Shown: in pieces, positions 46,700-57,575 of the stretch
Position numbering within the stretch: position 1 is the first letter of the stretch
Layout: every line of letters starts with the position of its first letter
Assembly: GCA_002964805.2 (NCBI GenBank)
Contig: PUDQ02000010.1
Span: 2,604,001-2,668,000, forward strand
Length of the DNA: 64,000 nt
Direction of reading: 5' to 3'
Origin: Trametes villosa
Lineage: Eukaryota > Basidiomycota > Agaricomycetes > Polyporales > Polyporaceae
The notes under the pieces: generated by a model
The model's database searches: none
The model's input: only the letters and a program-made list of their open reading frames with translations
What the model was told of the DNA's origin: nothing
Position numbers and translations under genes: made by a program

Positions 46700-47478
46700 A
46701 TGCCTGCCCCCGCGAAGCCGTTGCCCCCGCACAAGCTCGAGTTCACGATGAACTCGTTGCGGAACACAACTCTGTCCACGGACGATGATTCGATGCACTA
46801 CGAGATCGTGACGCGCTTCTGGCACCCGAACGTCACCAAGATCAACAAATTCGACATGGAGACGCGCGAGCTCCTCACCGTGGCCGAGATCGAGGGCCTG
46901 CAGACGAAGGAGCCCCGCGTCCGCTTCGGCGGCGACAAGGGCACGTGGATGTCCGCGGCAGACTTCTTGAAGTACGACGACGAGTCTACGTGAGTCTACG
47001 CTTCTGTCATCGTCCCTCCGTGCACCTGTTTTGCTAATGGTCGACGCTCCTTGGCGCCATAAGCAGCGGCGGGACGTTCAAAGCGACCGAAGACGCTGAA
47101 TACCGATGGAAGACCCACAAGGGCCGCTTCCAGGTGTGTACCCACCCATCTCGTTTCGCCCGCCCGCCCGCACTCGCTGACCGATGCATTCACATGCAGC
47201 TCATCAAGTCTGACGATCCCGAGAAGAAGGCGCTCGCCGAGTTTCACCCGCACAAGCGGCACTTCTTCGTCTTCCGGATGTCGAAACACGCCTACTTCCA
47301 GCTGCAGCCCATCCCGGAGATCACGCAGGCGATCGACAAGTTCATTGGTGCGTCATCGGTCTCCCCCCTTCTACCTACGAGGTTTGGTAGCTGACGAGAA
47401 TTTCCCGCAGTGAGCTACCTCTTGGTCGAGAGGCGGCGGAGAGACTCCCGCATCAAGGTGAAGCTGCAGCCAAACTAA
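46700..47478 (+). CDS. DUF6593-family protein
   Basis: 191-aa soluble protein without signal peptide or membrane span. The start KLEFTMNSLRNTTLSTDDDS with following HYEIVTRFWHPNVTKI matches the pattern of DUF6593, a family known from basidiomycetes with no assigned function. The middle WKTHKGRFQ and the end SYLLVERRRRDSRIKVK fit the beta-rich domain. The ATG at 46700 is preferred because the frame upstream begins only with a TTG. The exons are 46700-46989, 47064-47133 (or from 47067), 47200-47347 and 47411-47478. The second acceptor is a tandem AAGCAG, so one Ser may be included or omitted. It is convergent with the oxygenase gene. Confidence 0.82.
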
Positions 47479-47726
47479 ACCGAAAGACGCACATACACCT
47501 TCCTATACCTGTGACATACCGGTGATTCCATCCCTTGCCACCTCGCACGCTATCCATATGTTCGACACACCAGGCGGCCCCACCCTCGTTTGTCCGTAGT
47601 GATATATCTGTTCATCTCCCAATAATACACATTCTTCCAAGCCTGTTCCGTTATACATACTGGTAGATCTTCTCCGTTTCCTCCATGTAAACTTCGGGCC
47701 TATCCTGAGACGGCCGGGCATAGCGC

Positions 47727-49209
47727 CTAGTACGCACTGCCTTGGGCGGGCAGGCCGTCCGGGAAGAACTGCTTGAACATGTCCGGGTAATGGCGCTCCG
47801 CGACGTCCGGATGACTCCTGCAAGTGCCCCGCACCTGTCAGACACGGCGCTGGGCGCAACACAGCTTACAACGGAGAAAACGTACTTGACACGCCCGATG
47901 AGGTTCACGTAGCCGGTTGGGTACTGGCCGTACTCTGCGTAATTCACCGCTGCGAACAAGGCTCCGTTAGAGTGGGCGAAAGGAGGGTGGAGGTGTAGCG
48001 CCTCACAATCCCCGACAGCGACCTCCCCACGAGTGTCCTTGAGTTTCAGGATCTCTGGTTTGACTGGTACGGGGCTGTTCAGTCTTTTGCAACACTGGGG
48101 GATACTTGTTGTGGCTTACAGTCTAGCACGAAGTCACCGATGCATATGTTCTGTGCGACGTTCTGGAAGAACGGGATCGAGTACCGGGGCGTCGAACCGG
48201 GCGGTGGCGACAGGACGCGATGAGACGTTGCGCGCGCGAGTCCTCGAGTAACGGTTTCTAGCGCTGCGGGATGGGTTGGATGTCAGATTCCACGCGCAAA
48301 TTTGACACGTTGGCTCAGCTGACCTTTGCCAATGTTCACGACAAACGTGCCGGGAATGGGCGGCGCATCGATCCACTCGCCCGCGAGGTTCTGGACCTGC
48401 AGGCCAGGATGATTCGAGGCTTGCACCAGCTGCATACCCCTCAGGTCAGCGACACGTCCTTAGCACAACCATGCAAATTGCCGCTCACGAAGGTCAAGAA
48501 GCCGCCGTCGAAATGCGGACCAACGCCCTGCTCTGACTCGCCCTCCTTGCGTGCTGGGTACTTGACGAGCTTGGAGCGGTGCTGTAGAAGGCCTGGGCGC
48601 GGCTTCGTGCCACCAGGGAAGAACGGGAGGAGAGCCTCCTCCGAGAGCTCGAAGACCTCCGCGACGAGCGCGATGAAGTCATAACTGAGCTGTTCGACCT
48701 GCGTCAGGTAGCGGAGGTATACGTCCTTGAAACCGGGGAGTGACTCGTCTTTCGGCCACTACAAATTCGGTCATAACTAGGTTAGAAATAGGAGGACGTA
48801 GTGACAATCTCGGAGGTTCACTTGCCTGAGATGGCCCCCAGAGCTTGAGGTACTCCGGGTCTCCAGGCTTCCAATTCGACTCATACGGCGTCCCAAAATC
48901 GAACTGCTCGCGCATATCCGTCTTGCCCTTCGTGAGCTCTGCGCCGAGGCGCGAGTACCCAAAGAAGTGCGGTGAGTTCGCCATCCGGATCGCCTCCTTC
49001 TCCTCCTGCGGGAGGTCGAACACGCGCGGCGTGAGCGCGATCAGCGCGTCCATGTCCGCCTTCGCGACAGGGGGGTTCGAGAGGTAGAGGAAGCCGACGT
49101 TCACGAGCGCATGGCGCAGCTGTGCCTTGAACTTGGCCTTGCCCTCTGGCGTAGCGAGGAGGGACCAGTCCAAGATCGGAACGCTAGAGAAGCTGCCCTC
49201 TTGAGGCAT
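47727..49209 (-). CDS. 2-oxoglutarate/Fe(II)-dependent oxygenase (isopenicillin-N-synthase-like)
   Basis: 390-aa soluble enzyme. The N-terminal DIOX_N part has VPILDWSLL, HALVNVGFLYLSNPP and SPHFFGYSRLG. The core has the iron-binding facial triad His210 and Asp212 (GPHFDGGF) and His268 (ATSHRV), and the 2-oxoglutarate-binding Arg280-x-Ser282 (TPRYSIPFF). The minus-strand exons are 48826-49209, 48489-48758, 48324-48429, 48120-48263, 47886-48063 and 47727-47817. The intron 48759-48825 must start with GC (CAG|gcaagt) to keep GPSQWPKDESLPGF in frame. A segment of 81 nt (47950-48030) is open in frame but could be a further intron. The product class is clear; the substrate (metabolite, hormone or sterol) is not. 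Confidence 0.92.
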
Positions 49210-50612
49210 GCTGATTGCGCTGTGCTACGGTTCGAGTCGTGCAGGCGAGTAGAAGCTGTAGAGCGGGGGAGGCGTCACCTGGAGAAGGAGGACAAATGGC
49301 TATAAGTAAATCGCGATTGCGCTATAACGGCGCCAGCCACCTGCACTCACATGGGAACGTCCTGGACTGGTCATGAGCCGGCCTCCCGTAGGAAGGATGA
49401 CGCGATCCAGAGACATTTCGAGGACTCCTCTAGACCCCAGCGTAGGGATGCAGCACCTTCTAACCGAGAATCTCCGTAGATGTTGAGAGAATTTACAGCG
49501 TATAGTGTACTCAGCGTAACACTCGAGGCTGGTGCATGTCGCCGTTGCGTCTCAACCCACTTGCTTCGATTTGCTGCTCGTCCAGAGCTTGAGAACAGGG
49601 GTCGGTCCGACATTTCCGACGTTTATAGGCGCCGAAGCGCGTACTGTTAATCTACGGTGCTTTTGTGTCTGTTCAACCTAAACTTACACAACCATGACTG
49701 CAACTCTCATGCGGACGTTGTCTCCAATTTCTCGCTGTGGAATCTCCCCACCCTAGATTTTTCCTACCAGACGGATTGGGGTGAGCTACTCCATGGCGCA
49801 AACACACCCCTAAGTCCTCCTGAGCGAGATTATGGATTAATGTACGCGTCCAGTGTCATCAACATAGCGGCGGTACGTTCTCTCATCTCACCTACCGTCT
49901 CCATGTGTTGACTTCATAGCCAGCTTCAGGACGTAGCGCCGTGGCACGACGGATACGAAGGGCCCCGTCCCAACATTTCTCCCCTGTCATGGGTGAGACC
50001 CTGTCTCAGATACCCCGCGAGTCTCTGTGGTCGGTGGATCGCAGAAGATCCTTGAGAGCCGCAGCTGGGGAAGGCTCGAGCGCGCACACATCTCGCATCA
50101 TGGGGGTGCTATTCGACAGGCCGGTACGCTGGCAGCCTTCCCTGCTCATGCGCGCTGAGTATGGTTCCCGCGTTATCGTCCCGGACGGCTGGCAGCGCGG
50201 CGCGGGTCGCGTGTGCTCTCAGGCCCTGTCGAGACTCGACAACGAGCGTTCGCGCTTATCACAGCGCTCAGCTCGGTGGTGGCGGCGCCGTGTGTGTGCT
50301 GCTGGCGAGGGCGCGGGGTGCGGCTCTGTGATGTGTCGGACTCTGTGTGCATTGTCGCGCTGAGAATGTGCTGTATGTTTAGCAGGACTGAGTGTATGTA
50401 GCGGTAGTGGTGAATTGGAGCTGAGTTGGATGTGTTGAGCTGGAAGGGTGCACGGGCCTCCCGACGGGCCCTTTGCCGGATGCCGCGGTTCGGGGATTGC
50501 CGGCGAAGGGGTTGAACCTTTACTGTCGACCACCACTCTCTCCGCCTCTGCTTCTTGCCGCAACGCCGTCCTCCCGCGCCCCCCTCCCCAGACGCGTCTT
50601 CGCCGACTAAAC
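49210..50612. other. Divergent promoter region of oxygenase and PWWP genes
   Basis: 1.4 kb of intergenic sequence with no frame I can assign. A short AT-richer part lies at 49450-49700. Confidence 0.5.
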
Positions 50613-52360
50613 ATGAGCAAAAAGGGCGCAAAGACTCAGAACAAGGAGCAGTCCTACGACTTCCGCGACATCGTCCTCGCGAAAGTCCGCGGCTTCCCCC
50701 CATGGCCTGGCATGGTGAGCAATCCCGCGCACCTCCTCGCGTCTCACCGCGACGCGAGCCTCCAGTCTCCCCCAGAGTGCTCACAACTTTCCCTTTGCGC
50801 GCGTAGATTGTAGACCCGGACACTGTTCCGGAGGCGGTCGCGAAGGAGCGGCCGAACGCGAAGACGAAAAAGGGGAACTGGTACTGCGTACGGTTCTTCC
50901 CAGCTGGTGACTAGTGAGTCGTCATGCGTCCTGCCACGTACTGCACGCGTGCTCAACGATGCGTCACTACCCCTAGTGCCTGGATAGTACCCAAGGACAT
51001 CTCTCGTCTGCAGCAGCACGAGATCCAGGCCTATATCTCAGAGCCCTTCAAACGCTCTGGCGAGCTCCTCAAGGGCTACCGTATCGCGCTCGATCCCAAG
51101 GCATGGGAAGAGGAGCGAGACGCGGCCCTCGTCGAAGCCCAGGAAGCCGAGGCAGAAGCTGAGGTCGATCAACTCGAGAGCGACGGTGAGGAGGAGGCCG
51201 ACGACGACGAAGAGGAGAAGAAGAAGAAGCCCAAGAAGAGGAAACGCGACTCAGACGTCGCCCCCAAGACCAAATCCAAGGCGAAGAAGGACTCCGCCGA
51301 ACCTGCCACCAAGAAGCGCGCGGCCAGCGCCCCCAAGGGCAAGAAGAACGGCCCCAAGTCCAAGGCGGTCGTCGAATCCGAGGATGAGGGCGGCGCAGAG
51401 GACGGTGAGCGCGAAGGGTCGGGTCCCAGCAAGCGGAGTTCGCCTCCCCCGGCCAAGAAGGCGAAACGTGATAAGGACGACGAGGCCGACTGTGAGTAAT
51501 CCTTGCTCCTTTGCTCTCTAGTCCATTCTGAACGCTGTTTCCGGCTTATAGCTCCTCTCATGAACGACCCTGAAGCACTCAAGGTCAGAGAATGGAGGCA
51601 CAAGCTTCAGAAGGCGTTCCTGAACAACAAGGCAACCCCCAAGGAGGATGTGAGATCGCTTTCTACGACGTCTTGACGAGCTCTGACAGCTAACATGACA
51701 ATTCAGGACATGCCAGCACTGGACCAGCTATTCTCCACTGTTGAGACATACGACAACATGACGATCGAGTACTTGACGGTGAGTGTCGACCTGCCCTCCC
51801 CACCGTCGTGCCATTCCCCTCCCGCCGCGCTTTGCTGGCAACGCGTGGCACGCGTTCCCGCGCGGTTCGGCTCCCCAGCCTCCGTTTGTTGTGCGCCTGT
51901 TTGGCAGTGTGGCTGATCATTTGCCCGCCCCGCGCCCTGTCGCCAGTTCTCGAAGATCGGCAAGGTCATGCGCCACATACACGCTTTGAGCGACGACAAG
52001 GTGCCCCGCGACGACGAGTTCAAGTTCCGGGAGCGCGCTAAGGTCCTCGTCGACAAGTGGCACGACGTCCTGAAGGCGAACGGCGCGCCCGAGTCGAAGC
52101 CCGCGACGAACGGCGCGCGCAAAGACGGCGACGATGCCCCTGCCTCGACCAACGGCAAGGCGGAGGAGAACGGCGCGGAGGCGAAGACGAACGGCACGGC
52201 CATGGAGGTCGACGGCGACGCGAAGGGCGAGGCGGAGGCCGAGCCCGCGGCGCAGGAGTTCTCCGCTGATGCGGAGGAGAAGCCCGCCGATGATGAGCCC
52301 GCCAATGGCGCTGCGGACGAGTCCGTGCTCGCGGACGTCACGATGTCGGAGGCCGCATGA
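50613..52360 (+). CDS. PWWP-domain chromatin protein with TFIIS-N/IBD-like helical domain
   Basis: 435-aa nuclear protein. The N-terminal PWWP domain (DIVLAKVRGFPPWPGMIV, then NWYCVRFFPAGDYAWI) is a methyl-lysine histone reader, normally for H3K36me. A highly charged Lys/Glu region with nuclear localisation signals follows (KKKKPKKRKRDSD). From about residue 243 a helical bundle (LKVREWRHKLQKAFL, MPALDQLFSTVETY, FSKIGKVMRHIHALSDDKVP) resembles the TFIIS N-terminal or LEDGF IBD fold. The tail is acidic and Ala/Glu-rich. The exons are 50613-50714, 50807-50913, 50977-51491, 51552-51649, 51707-51778 and 51947-52360. The architecture is that of LEDGF/HDGF-related proteins in animals and suggests a link between H3K36 methylation and elongation. 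That role is inference. Confidence 0.88.
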
Positions 52361-53048
52361 GAGCCGAAGACGGCGAGACACCCGTCCCAGATGCCAGCGC
52401 GCACGCCGACGCCCCGCCGCGTGCGCTACCCCAACGAAACCGGCACTCGCCCGCCCCTCTGCGCTCTCCCAGCTTCCGGCTCCCGATATCCTTGCCTAGT
52501 GCCCACCCGAAACGAACCCGTCGGACTCTCGACGGGCTGCTCACTGTGTCGTCGTCGGTTGTACGTGTTGCCCCTTGTATCCTATATCTTCCTTCCCGTC
52601 CTATCCCTCGCGAAGTTGTCTAGTTGTGTCTGCTTGTGCTCTTCCCCTATTCTCTCCGCTCCGCTCCCCGCTCCCTCTGCGATCCGCCCCCGCTATACAT
52701 ATGCATCATTGTACCGCTTACGCGCTCCCTCCTTTGCGCTAGGGAGTGTCCAATGTACGGCTTCCGTCTTGCGGGCAGGCAGCGGCGAGCGCGTCGTGTG
52801 CCGCGCAGGCGGCAAGTATGTTATTACGAGACTGTAAATAATCAACCAAGCGTTCTCGCGACATCGGTGTAGATGACATGGCCAGGCGGACGGGTATTGC
52901 GGGTACGAACGACAGACATTGCGAGGGGGAGACTAGATGGTGCGACACGTCACTGGAGAGAGGGCGTAGGGAAGGGAGAAACGGGAGATATCCAAGTGTG
53001 GCGGGAGAACTGGTATGGGAAGCTCTGGAGAGCGTCGAGGATAGGGTG
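52361..53048. other. Convergent spacer after PWWP and Sec2 genes
   Basis: The 3' flanks of two convergent genes. No coding or RNA signal. Confidence 0.5.
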
Positions 53049-54604
53049 TCATGACATGGACACTCTGGGGGACGTCGCGGACGTCGCATCCGCCCATGGA
53101 GACTCCTCCCCTTCGAAGTAGTCGATGGGCCGTGCGCTCCCGAACGCATACTGGCCGGGCGCGGACAGCGGCGACGGGTCTGGGGACGGTGTTGGGGAAC
53201 GCGATGCCTGTGGCGACGCCTGTAGTGGCGTGCCGGACAGGGATCCTGTAGACTGACGCGCAGAGTTTTCGTGGTCTGGCGGTACGGTGGTCGTATCGCC
53301 GTCCCCGTCGTCTTCGACAGGCGCAGCTGGCTTAGACCGGGCACCGATCGTCGACGCGGACGACGGCAGCTCGCTCGAGGGCAGCGCCGGGGATGTGGGG
53401 TGCGAGCGGGGGGACGCTGCGCCGGACGCAGGGAGGGACTTGATGCCGACGGCGGACGACGTCGCGCGGTGGCGCGAGCGCGCAGGGCCAGCCGGCGGCG
53501 GAGCTCGCGATGCGTCTGAGGATGTGCTGGACCGCCCGCCATCGCCGCGCTCAAAGAGGCGGAGGACATTCTTGAGTGCCTCGCCCTGCTCGCGGGCTTC
53601 GCGGAGCTGCTCTTCCGTTTCTGCTAGTTTGCGTCTTTCTGTGGCCACCATCTTATTTGCCTAGGGGGAACGTTAGATGAGATCGATGAAAGAGACGCTG
53701 AATGAGGCTCACCTCTTCGAACAGGGCTTGTGAGAGCGACTCTAGTTCGGACTCGAGCGCTGACTTCGCCTCGCACGCGTCCTTGTATGCCTTCCTCTCC
53801 TTGTCCAGCTGTTTGTGCAGATCTTCTACCTCCTTCTCGTAGTCCTTCGCAGGTACTAGCGAGGGTAACGACGCCGACGTAAGATGTGATCCATTCAAGC
53901 TTGGTGACTGCGTGCCAGACAGCCGCGGGGAGGACGGGTGGCTCGCAGACGGCGCCGTCCCGTTCCCAAACCTAAATCGGAAGAATCGGTTCTCAGAGCC
54001 AGGGTGGGGGGACGGCACCGTCGCCGAGCGCGGCGGCATCGGCGAGAGCTCGGGCCCCGGGGAGGGGTGGGGGAACGTCGGGGACGTCGAGGAGAGCTCC
54101 GCGGAGGCGAGGCTGTCGGAGCTGCGCCTGCGGTCGGCCTCCGCCTCCGCCTTCAGGCTCTGCTCGCGCGCGCTCATGCGCCGCCAGCCGACGTCGCGGG
54201 ACGAGCCGGGGTCGCGCTTGAGCGCGTCCTCGAGCATCTCGTTGTTCGCGAGCGCGAGCTGCAGGTTCGACTTGGCGAGCGTGAGCTCCGTCTGCAGGTC
54301 CGCCTGCGCCTTGTATGCTTCCTTGAGCATTGCGGTCTGTGATTCCGATTCCCCACGGGGTTCAGCAGATGCGGGCGCAGAAAGCGGGGTAGGTGCGTAC
54401 GAGTTCTTCGACCCTGGTGATCGTTCTGTTCAGGGCGTAGCGGAGGTCCTCCTCCTGCCCCTGAGCGTGTACCCGTCGTACATCTCTCAGCTCATCCTCG
54501 AGTTCGACGAAGTTGGGCCCCTTGGTCGCCTTCAGGCTGTCCACGCGACGTGGGAGATTTCGGTTGGGAGACTGGAAGTGGGACGGGAGCGGCATGTGTA
54601 TCAT
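53049..54604 (-). CDS. Sec2-type Rab guanine-nucleotide exchange factor
   Basis: 479-aa protein with the GEF coiled-coil of Sec2/Rabin8, which activates the exocytic Rab Sec4/Rab8 on secretory vesicles. Coiled-coil parts are ELRDVRRVHAQGQEEDLRYA, AYKAQADLQTELTLAKSNLQ and YEKEVEDLHKQLDKERKAYK. The signature LESLSQALFEEANKMVATER is formed across the second intron. Ser/Pro-rich disordered segments lie between coils and at the C-terminus. The exons are 54401-54604, 53713-54336 and 53049-53660. The start is uncertain: the chosen ATG is the first in frame, but a further 5' exon is possible since open sequence continues upstream. Known Sec2 proteins are longer, so a C-terminal regulatory part may be absent here. 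Confidence 0.86.
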
Positions 54605-55423
54605 GCGGCACGCAAGGAGAGCGTTGTACGAGTCTAGGAGGGGCCTGAGGCGTAATGGGATGTGTAGACCGAGTGTGTTCTAGTGCGTGCAAGGAACTGT
54701 GCGGCGGGAGTTGGGATGTAGATCCAGGATTCCGCGCGTCAGTTGATGCGATGGCAGGCCTCGATCTGCGAGATTGACACGGTATGCAGGCTGTGTTTCC
54801 TTGCCTGACGACTTTGTACAGCGTCCGCAGTGGTGGTACGAAGATACAGTGATGAGGCTAGCAACAGACGGACGGAGAGCGAGAGGATGTGCACGAGGAG
54901 CGGACAAGACGTCGATGGCGTCGGGTTGCTCCCCCACAAGCGCCCATGAGCCCACCATCGGCGCTTGTGATTCCTTCCTCTCAGACTGTGCGCTGCAAAG
55001 TCGACATCGAACAAACCCTCCAGAATGGTATTTATGGGCTAGGCTCATGACTGGGTACGGCAGCGGCGATCCAGCCACCACATAGCCGCAAAAGCTGCCG
55101 ACGACACTAAAAGACGCAGCAGGGCGGGCGGTATTCACCGTGGGCACCTTCGTCAACCTGCACATCATCAATATGCAGCGACTGTGATCACTCGAATGAC
55201 CTGGGTTCTGTCCAGCCTGCAGACTGCAGCAAGCGATACCCAATCAAAGCGGAAGCTCACCCCTGATGTTGTCCTTGGCGCGGTCTGCTCGCACCCGTGG
55301 CCACCGTCAGGTGGCTTACACAGGGCTGCAGGATTATCGCTTCCGGAGGAGTATATAAACCTGCATGTTGCTGAGTAGACCTCATCGAACGACCAGCACC
55401 CATCAGCCCCTACAAGCACCAAC
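54605..55423. other. Divergent promoter region of Sec2 and secreted-protein genes
   Basis: Two promoters facing outward. No firm coding signal, apart from a possible 5' exon of the Sec2 gene near 54605-54700. Confidence 0.45.
55352..55359 (+). promoter_or_regulatory. TATA box of the small secreted-protein gene
   Basis: TATATAAA 72 nt before the ATG, the best TATA box in the window, suggesting regulated and possibly strong expression. Confidence 0.55.
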
Positions 55424-56031
55424 ATGTTCGCCCTCAACGTCGCCATCTTGTCCGCGCTCGCGCTTGCGTCCAACGTTGCTGCCGCCGCTGTCCCCGCGGG
55501 GAGTGCCGTCCACTTCCTCTTCTCCCAGAGTGAGCATTTCAGGGCGCCTTTTGCATAGAGACTAGACTCACAAGATACCCTAGACCCCACACTTGCGTTC
55601 GCCCCCGGTTCCGCTGACACTGGGGCATCCCTTGCGGCGCTGAACCCCGGCGACGGGTCCTCGAGCGATGTTACCGCCCTCGTCGTCGTCCAAGGGACAG
55701 GAGTCCCCACCCAGATCGCCCTCGGCGATTTGTGTATCACCGCAAACGGTGTCGTACCAGGCAGCTCGTCCCAGACGCTCTTCGTCGCGGACTGCGACTC
55801 CAGCGACCCGGCCCAGTTCTGGAATGTGAACGAGGAACCCGCGACGGTGTCGAACGCGGACGGAAACTGCATCACGCTCGGCAGGGCTGCAAAGAACGTG
55901 CCGGTACGTCGCTGCTGATCCATGTCTTGCCTGAGGACGAGCTAACCTCGACCATACAGGTGACGCTTGCGGCATGCACGGATGCGCTGCAGTCTCGCCA
56001 ACTGTGGATCCCCACGCCGATTTCCGCTTGA
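55424..56031 (+). CDS. Small secreted protein, possibly ricin-B-lectin-like
   Basis: 165-aa protein with an N-terminal signal peptide (MFALNVAILSALALASNVAA). The mature part is small and Cys-containing: LGDLCITANGV, TLFVADCDSSDPAQFWNV, GNCITLGRA and LAACTDALQSRQLWIP. The two QxW-like sites (QFW, QLW) each follow a Cys-Asp or Cys-Thr-Asp turn, as in single subdomains of the ricin-type beta-trefoil. A full trefoil needs about 120-130 residues and three repeats; I see about two. The exons are 55424-55529, 55584-55903 and 55960-56031. It could be a wall protein, lectin or secreted effector. The secretion call is firm; the lectin call is weak. Confidence 0.82.
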
Positions 56032-56277
56032 AGACCAGAGCGGGGAAGCGGTGGCGATGCGGGGCCGTAATGGCCCAGCTTCCCAGTGACGTCCTGCTAC
56101 GATGACGGACTATGAATGGACTACATTGAACGTTACCTGACCTGTGATGAGCTTTCGAGAACCTGATAGCGATGTTCTGCGTAATACAACTCACGATACT
56201 TTTACAACTCCGTCTTGTGCCTGCTCTCCTGGGCTGACAGGGAAGTGTGACATCGAGGCTCGGAGAAGGCCCCAAGG

Positions 56278-57188
56278 TTATAGCACCCCGCTCCCAGTCC
56301 CTCTGTCGAAGAACACGCTTCCAACGTCCGTCAGCCGGTATAACACCGCGGCGCTCCTCGGGATAAGGCGGTGATTCGGTGCCGGGGTGCCGGGACCGCC
56401 GTGCAGTGCAACCTGTGGAAGTTGTTTAGTAATAGTAGAGCACTCAAGAACCTCATGCGAAACGTCTCACCTGTCCACTAACACTTCCGCTTCGACCGCT
56501 TGACAGTGGGAACACGTCTAAGTGATCTGTGCATAGCTGAAGCAGATGCTTGAAAACGTCATCCGGTTCGCCAGGCGTCGTGATATGGTGCCGGATCACC
56601 AGTGAGGCGTTAGACTGGCTGTAACGTCAATGGAGGGTATCGGAAGGCGGGCCAACATTGTTTACCTTCCTGCAGAGTGCGCAGAGTGCGCGTGCGAAAC
56701 GAGTGACGTCTCTGGCTGGGATACCCAACCACTCCAAGGAGGCGATATCGTCGAATACGACCGACACTCTGCTCTCAGTCTCAGCTGACAGTCGAGCCAG
56801 GATCGCCTTGACTTGTTTGAAAAGGGCCTGCAGAGGCATATACGCCCCGTCTTCCGGAGAAGGAGAGACGTGAGCCATGCCGTCAACGAAAACCAGAGCT
56901 CCCGAGTCCATGTACGGGACCAGATTCAAGTTCTGAGATATCCGCAAATGAGCATCTCGTTCAAACGTGCACTAACACACATATGAGTAGTAATCCTACA
57001 GATCGCGACCCTATCGCTTTCCACCGTCCGATATCTTCGGAAACAGAAACGACTAGACATCTTGCGCTTTTGGACTCCTTCAGGTGTGTCGACAAGTGGC
57101 GGTGCAGCAGAAAATCGGCTGGTGAGAGGAGTTCATCCGTGATCAGGAGTATCTCCCCCGGAAGAGGCAGATCGTTTGGAGGAAACAT
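56278..57188 (-). CDS. ELP6: Elongator complex protein 6 (ELP6)
   Basis: 244-aa RecA-like subunit of the Elp4-5-6 ring of Elongator, which modifies wobble uridines of tRNAs. Landmarks are the start MFPPNDLPLPGEILLITDEL, NLNLVPYMDSGALVFVDG, RVSVVFDDIASLEWLG (Walker-B-like strand), NASLVIRHHITTPGEPDD and the C-terminal SGRSGSVSGQVALHGGPG, then VLYRLTDVGSVFFDRGTGSG. The absence of a Walker A motif is normal for ELP6. The minus-strand exons are 57000-57188, 56666-56932, 56471-56614 and 56278-56412, all in frame. Length is normal. The gene shares a 387-bp divergent promoter with COG3. Orthology rests on the order of these segments and on size. Confidence 0.88.
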
Positions 57189-57575
57189 GACTTGGGCGTA
57201 GAGCGCGGCAGAAGAAACCGCAGCGATAGGCAGCGATGTGGTGGGAAGCTCGGAGGATGAGCATCCGAACTGGGAAGGAGAGTTGAGGCTGCAGCATAAT
57301 AGAGCCAAACAACCGCTGTGGCTGAGCCCCAGGGATCGGAATCCGTGACAGGGTAATCATTACATAGCTCCCGCATTTCCGTCTTCTCTCTTGCCCCTTT
57401 GTGCCGTAGAACCTGTCTGGGGGACTGCTACCTACCTAACGGAAAGCCGCGCGTCTGCCTGCCCACCGTCCACCTTTCGCAACTCCTGGGAAGGCTCCAC
57501 CGGACCCGGCCGCGATTGCTACACTAGCCGGACCGTCGTGCTAGTAAAGACAGTACCCGGTGAACTTGGCCCTCA
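57189..57575. promoter_or_regulatory. Bidirectional promoter between ELP6 and COG3
   Basis: 387 bp between two divergent start codons. Both promoters must lie here. No TATA box is evident, as is usual for housekeeping pairs. Confidence 0.55.
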
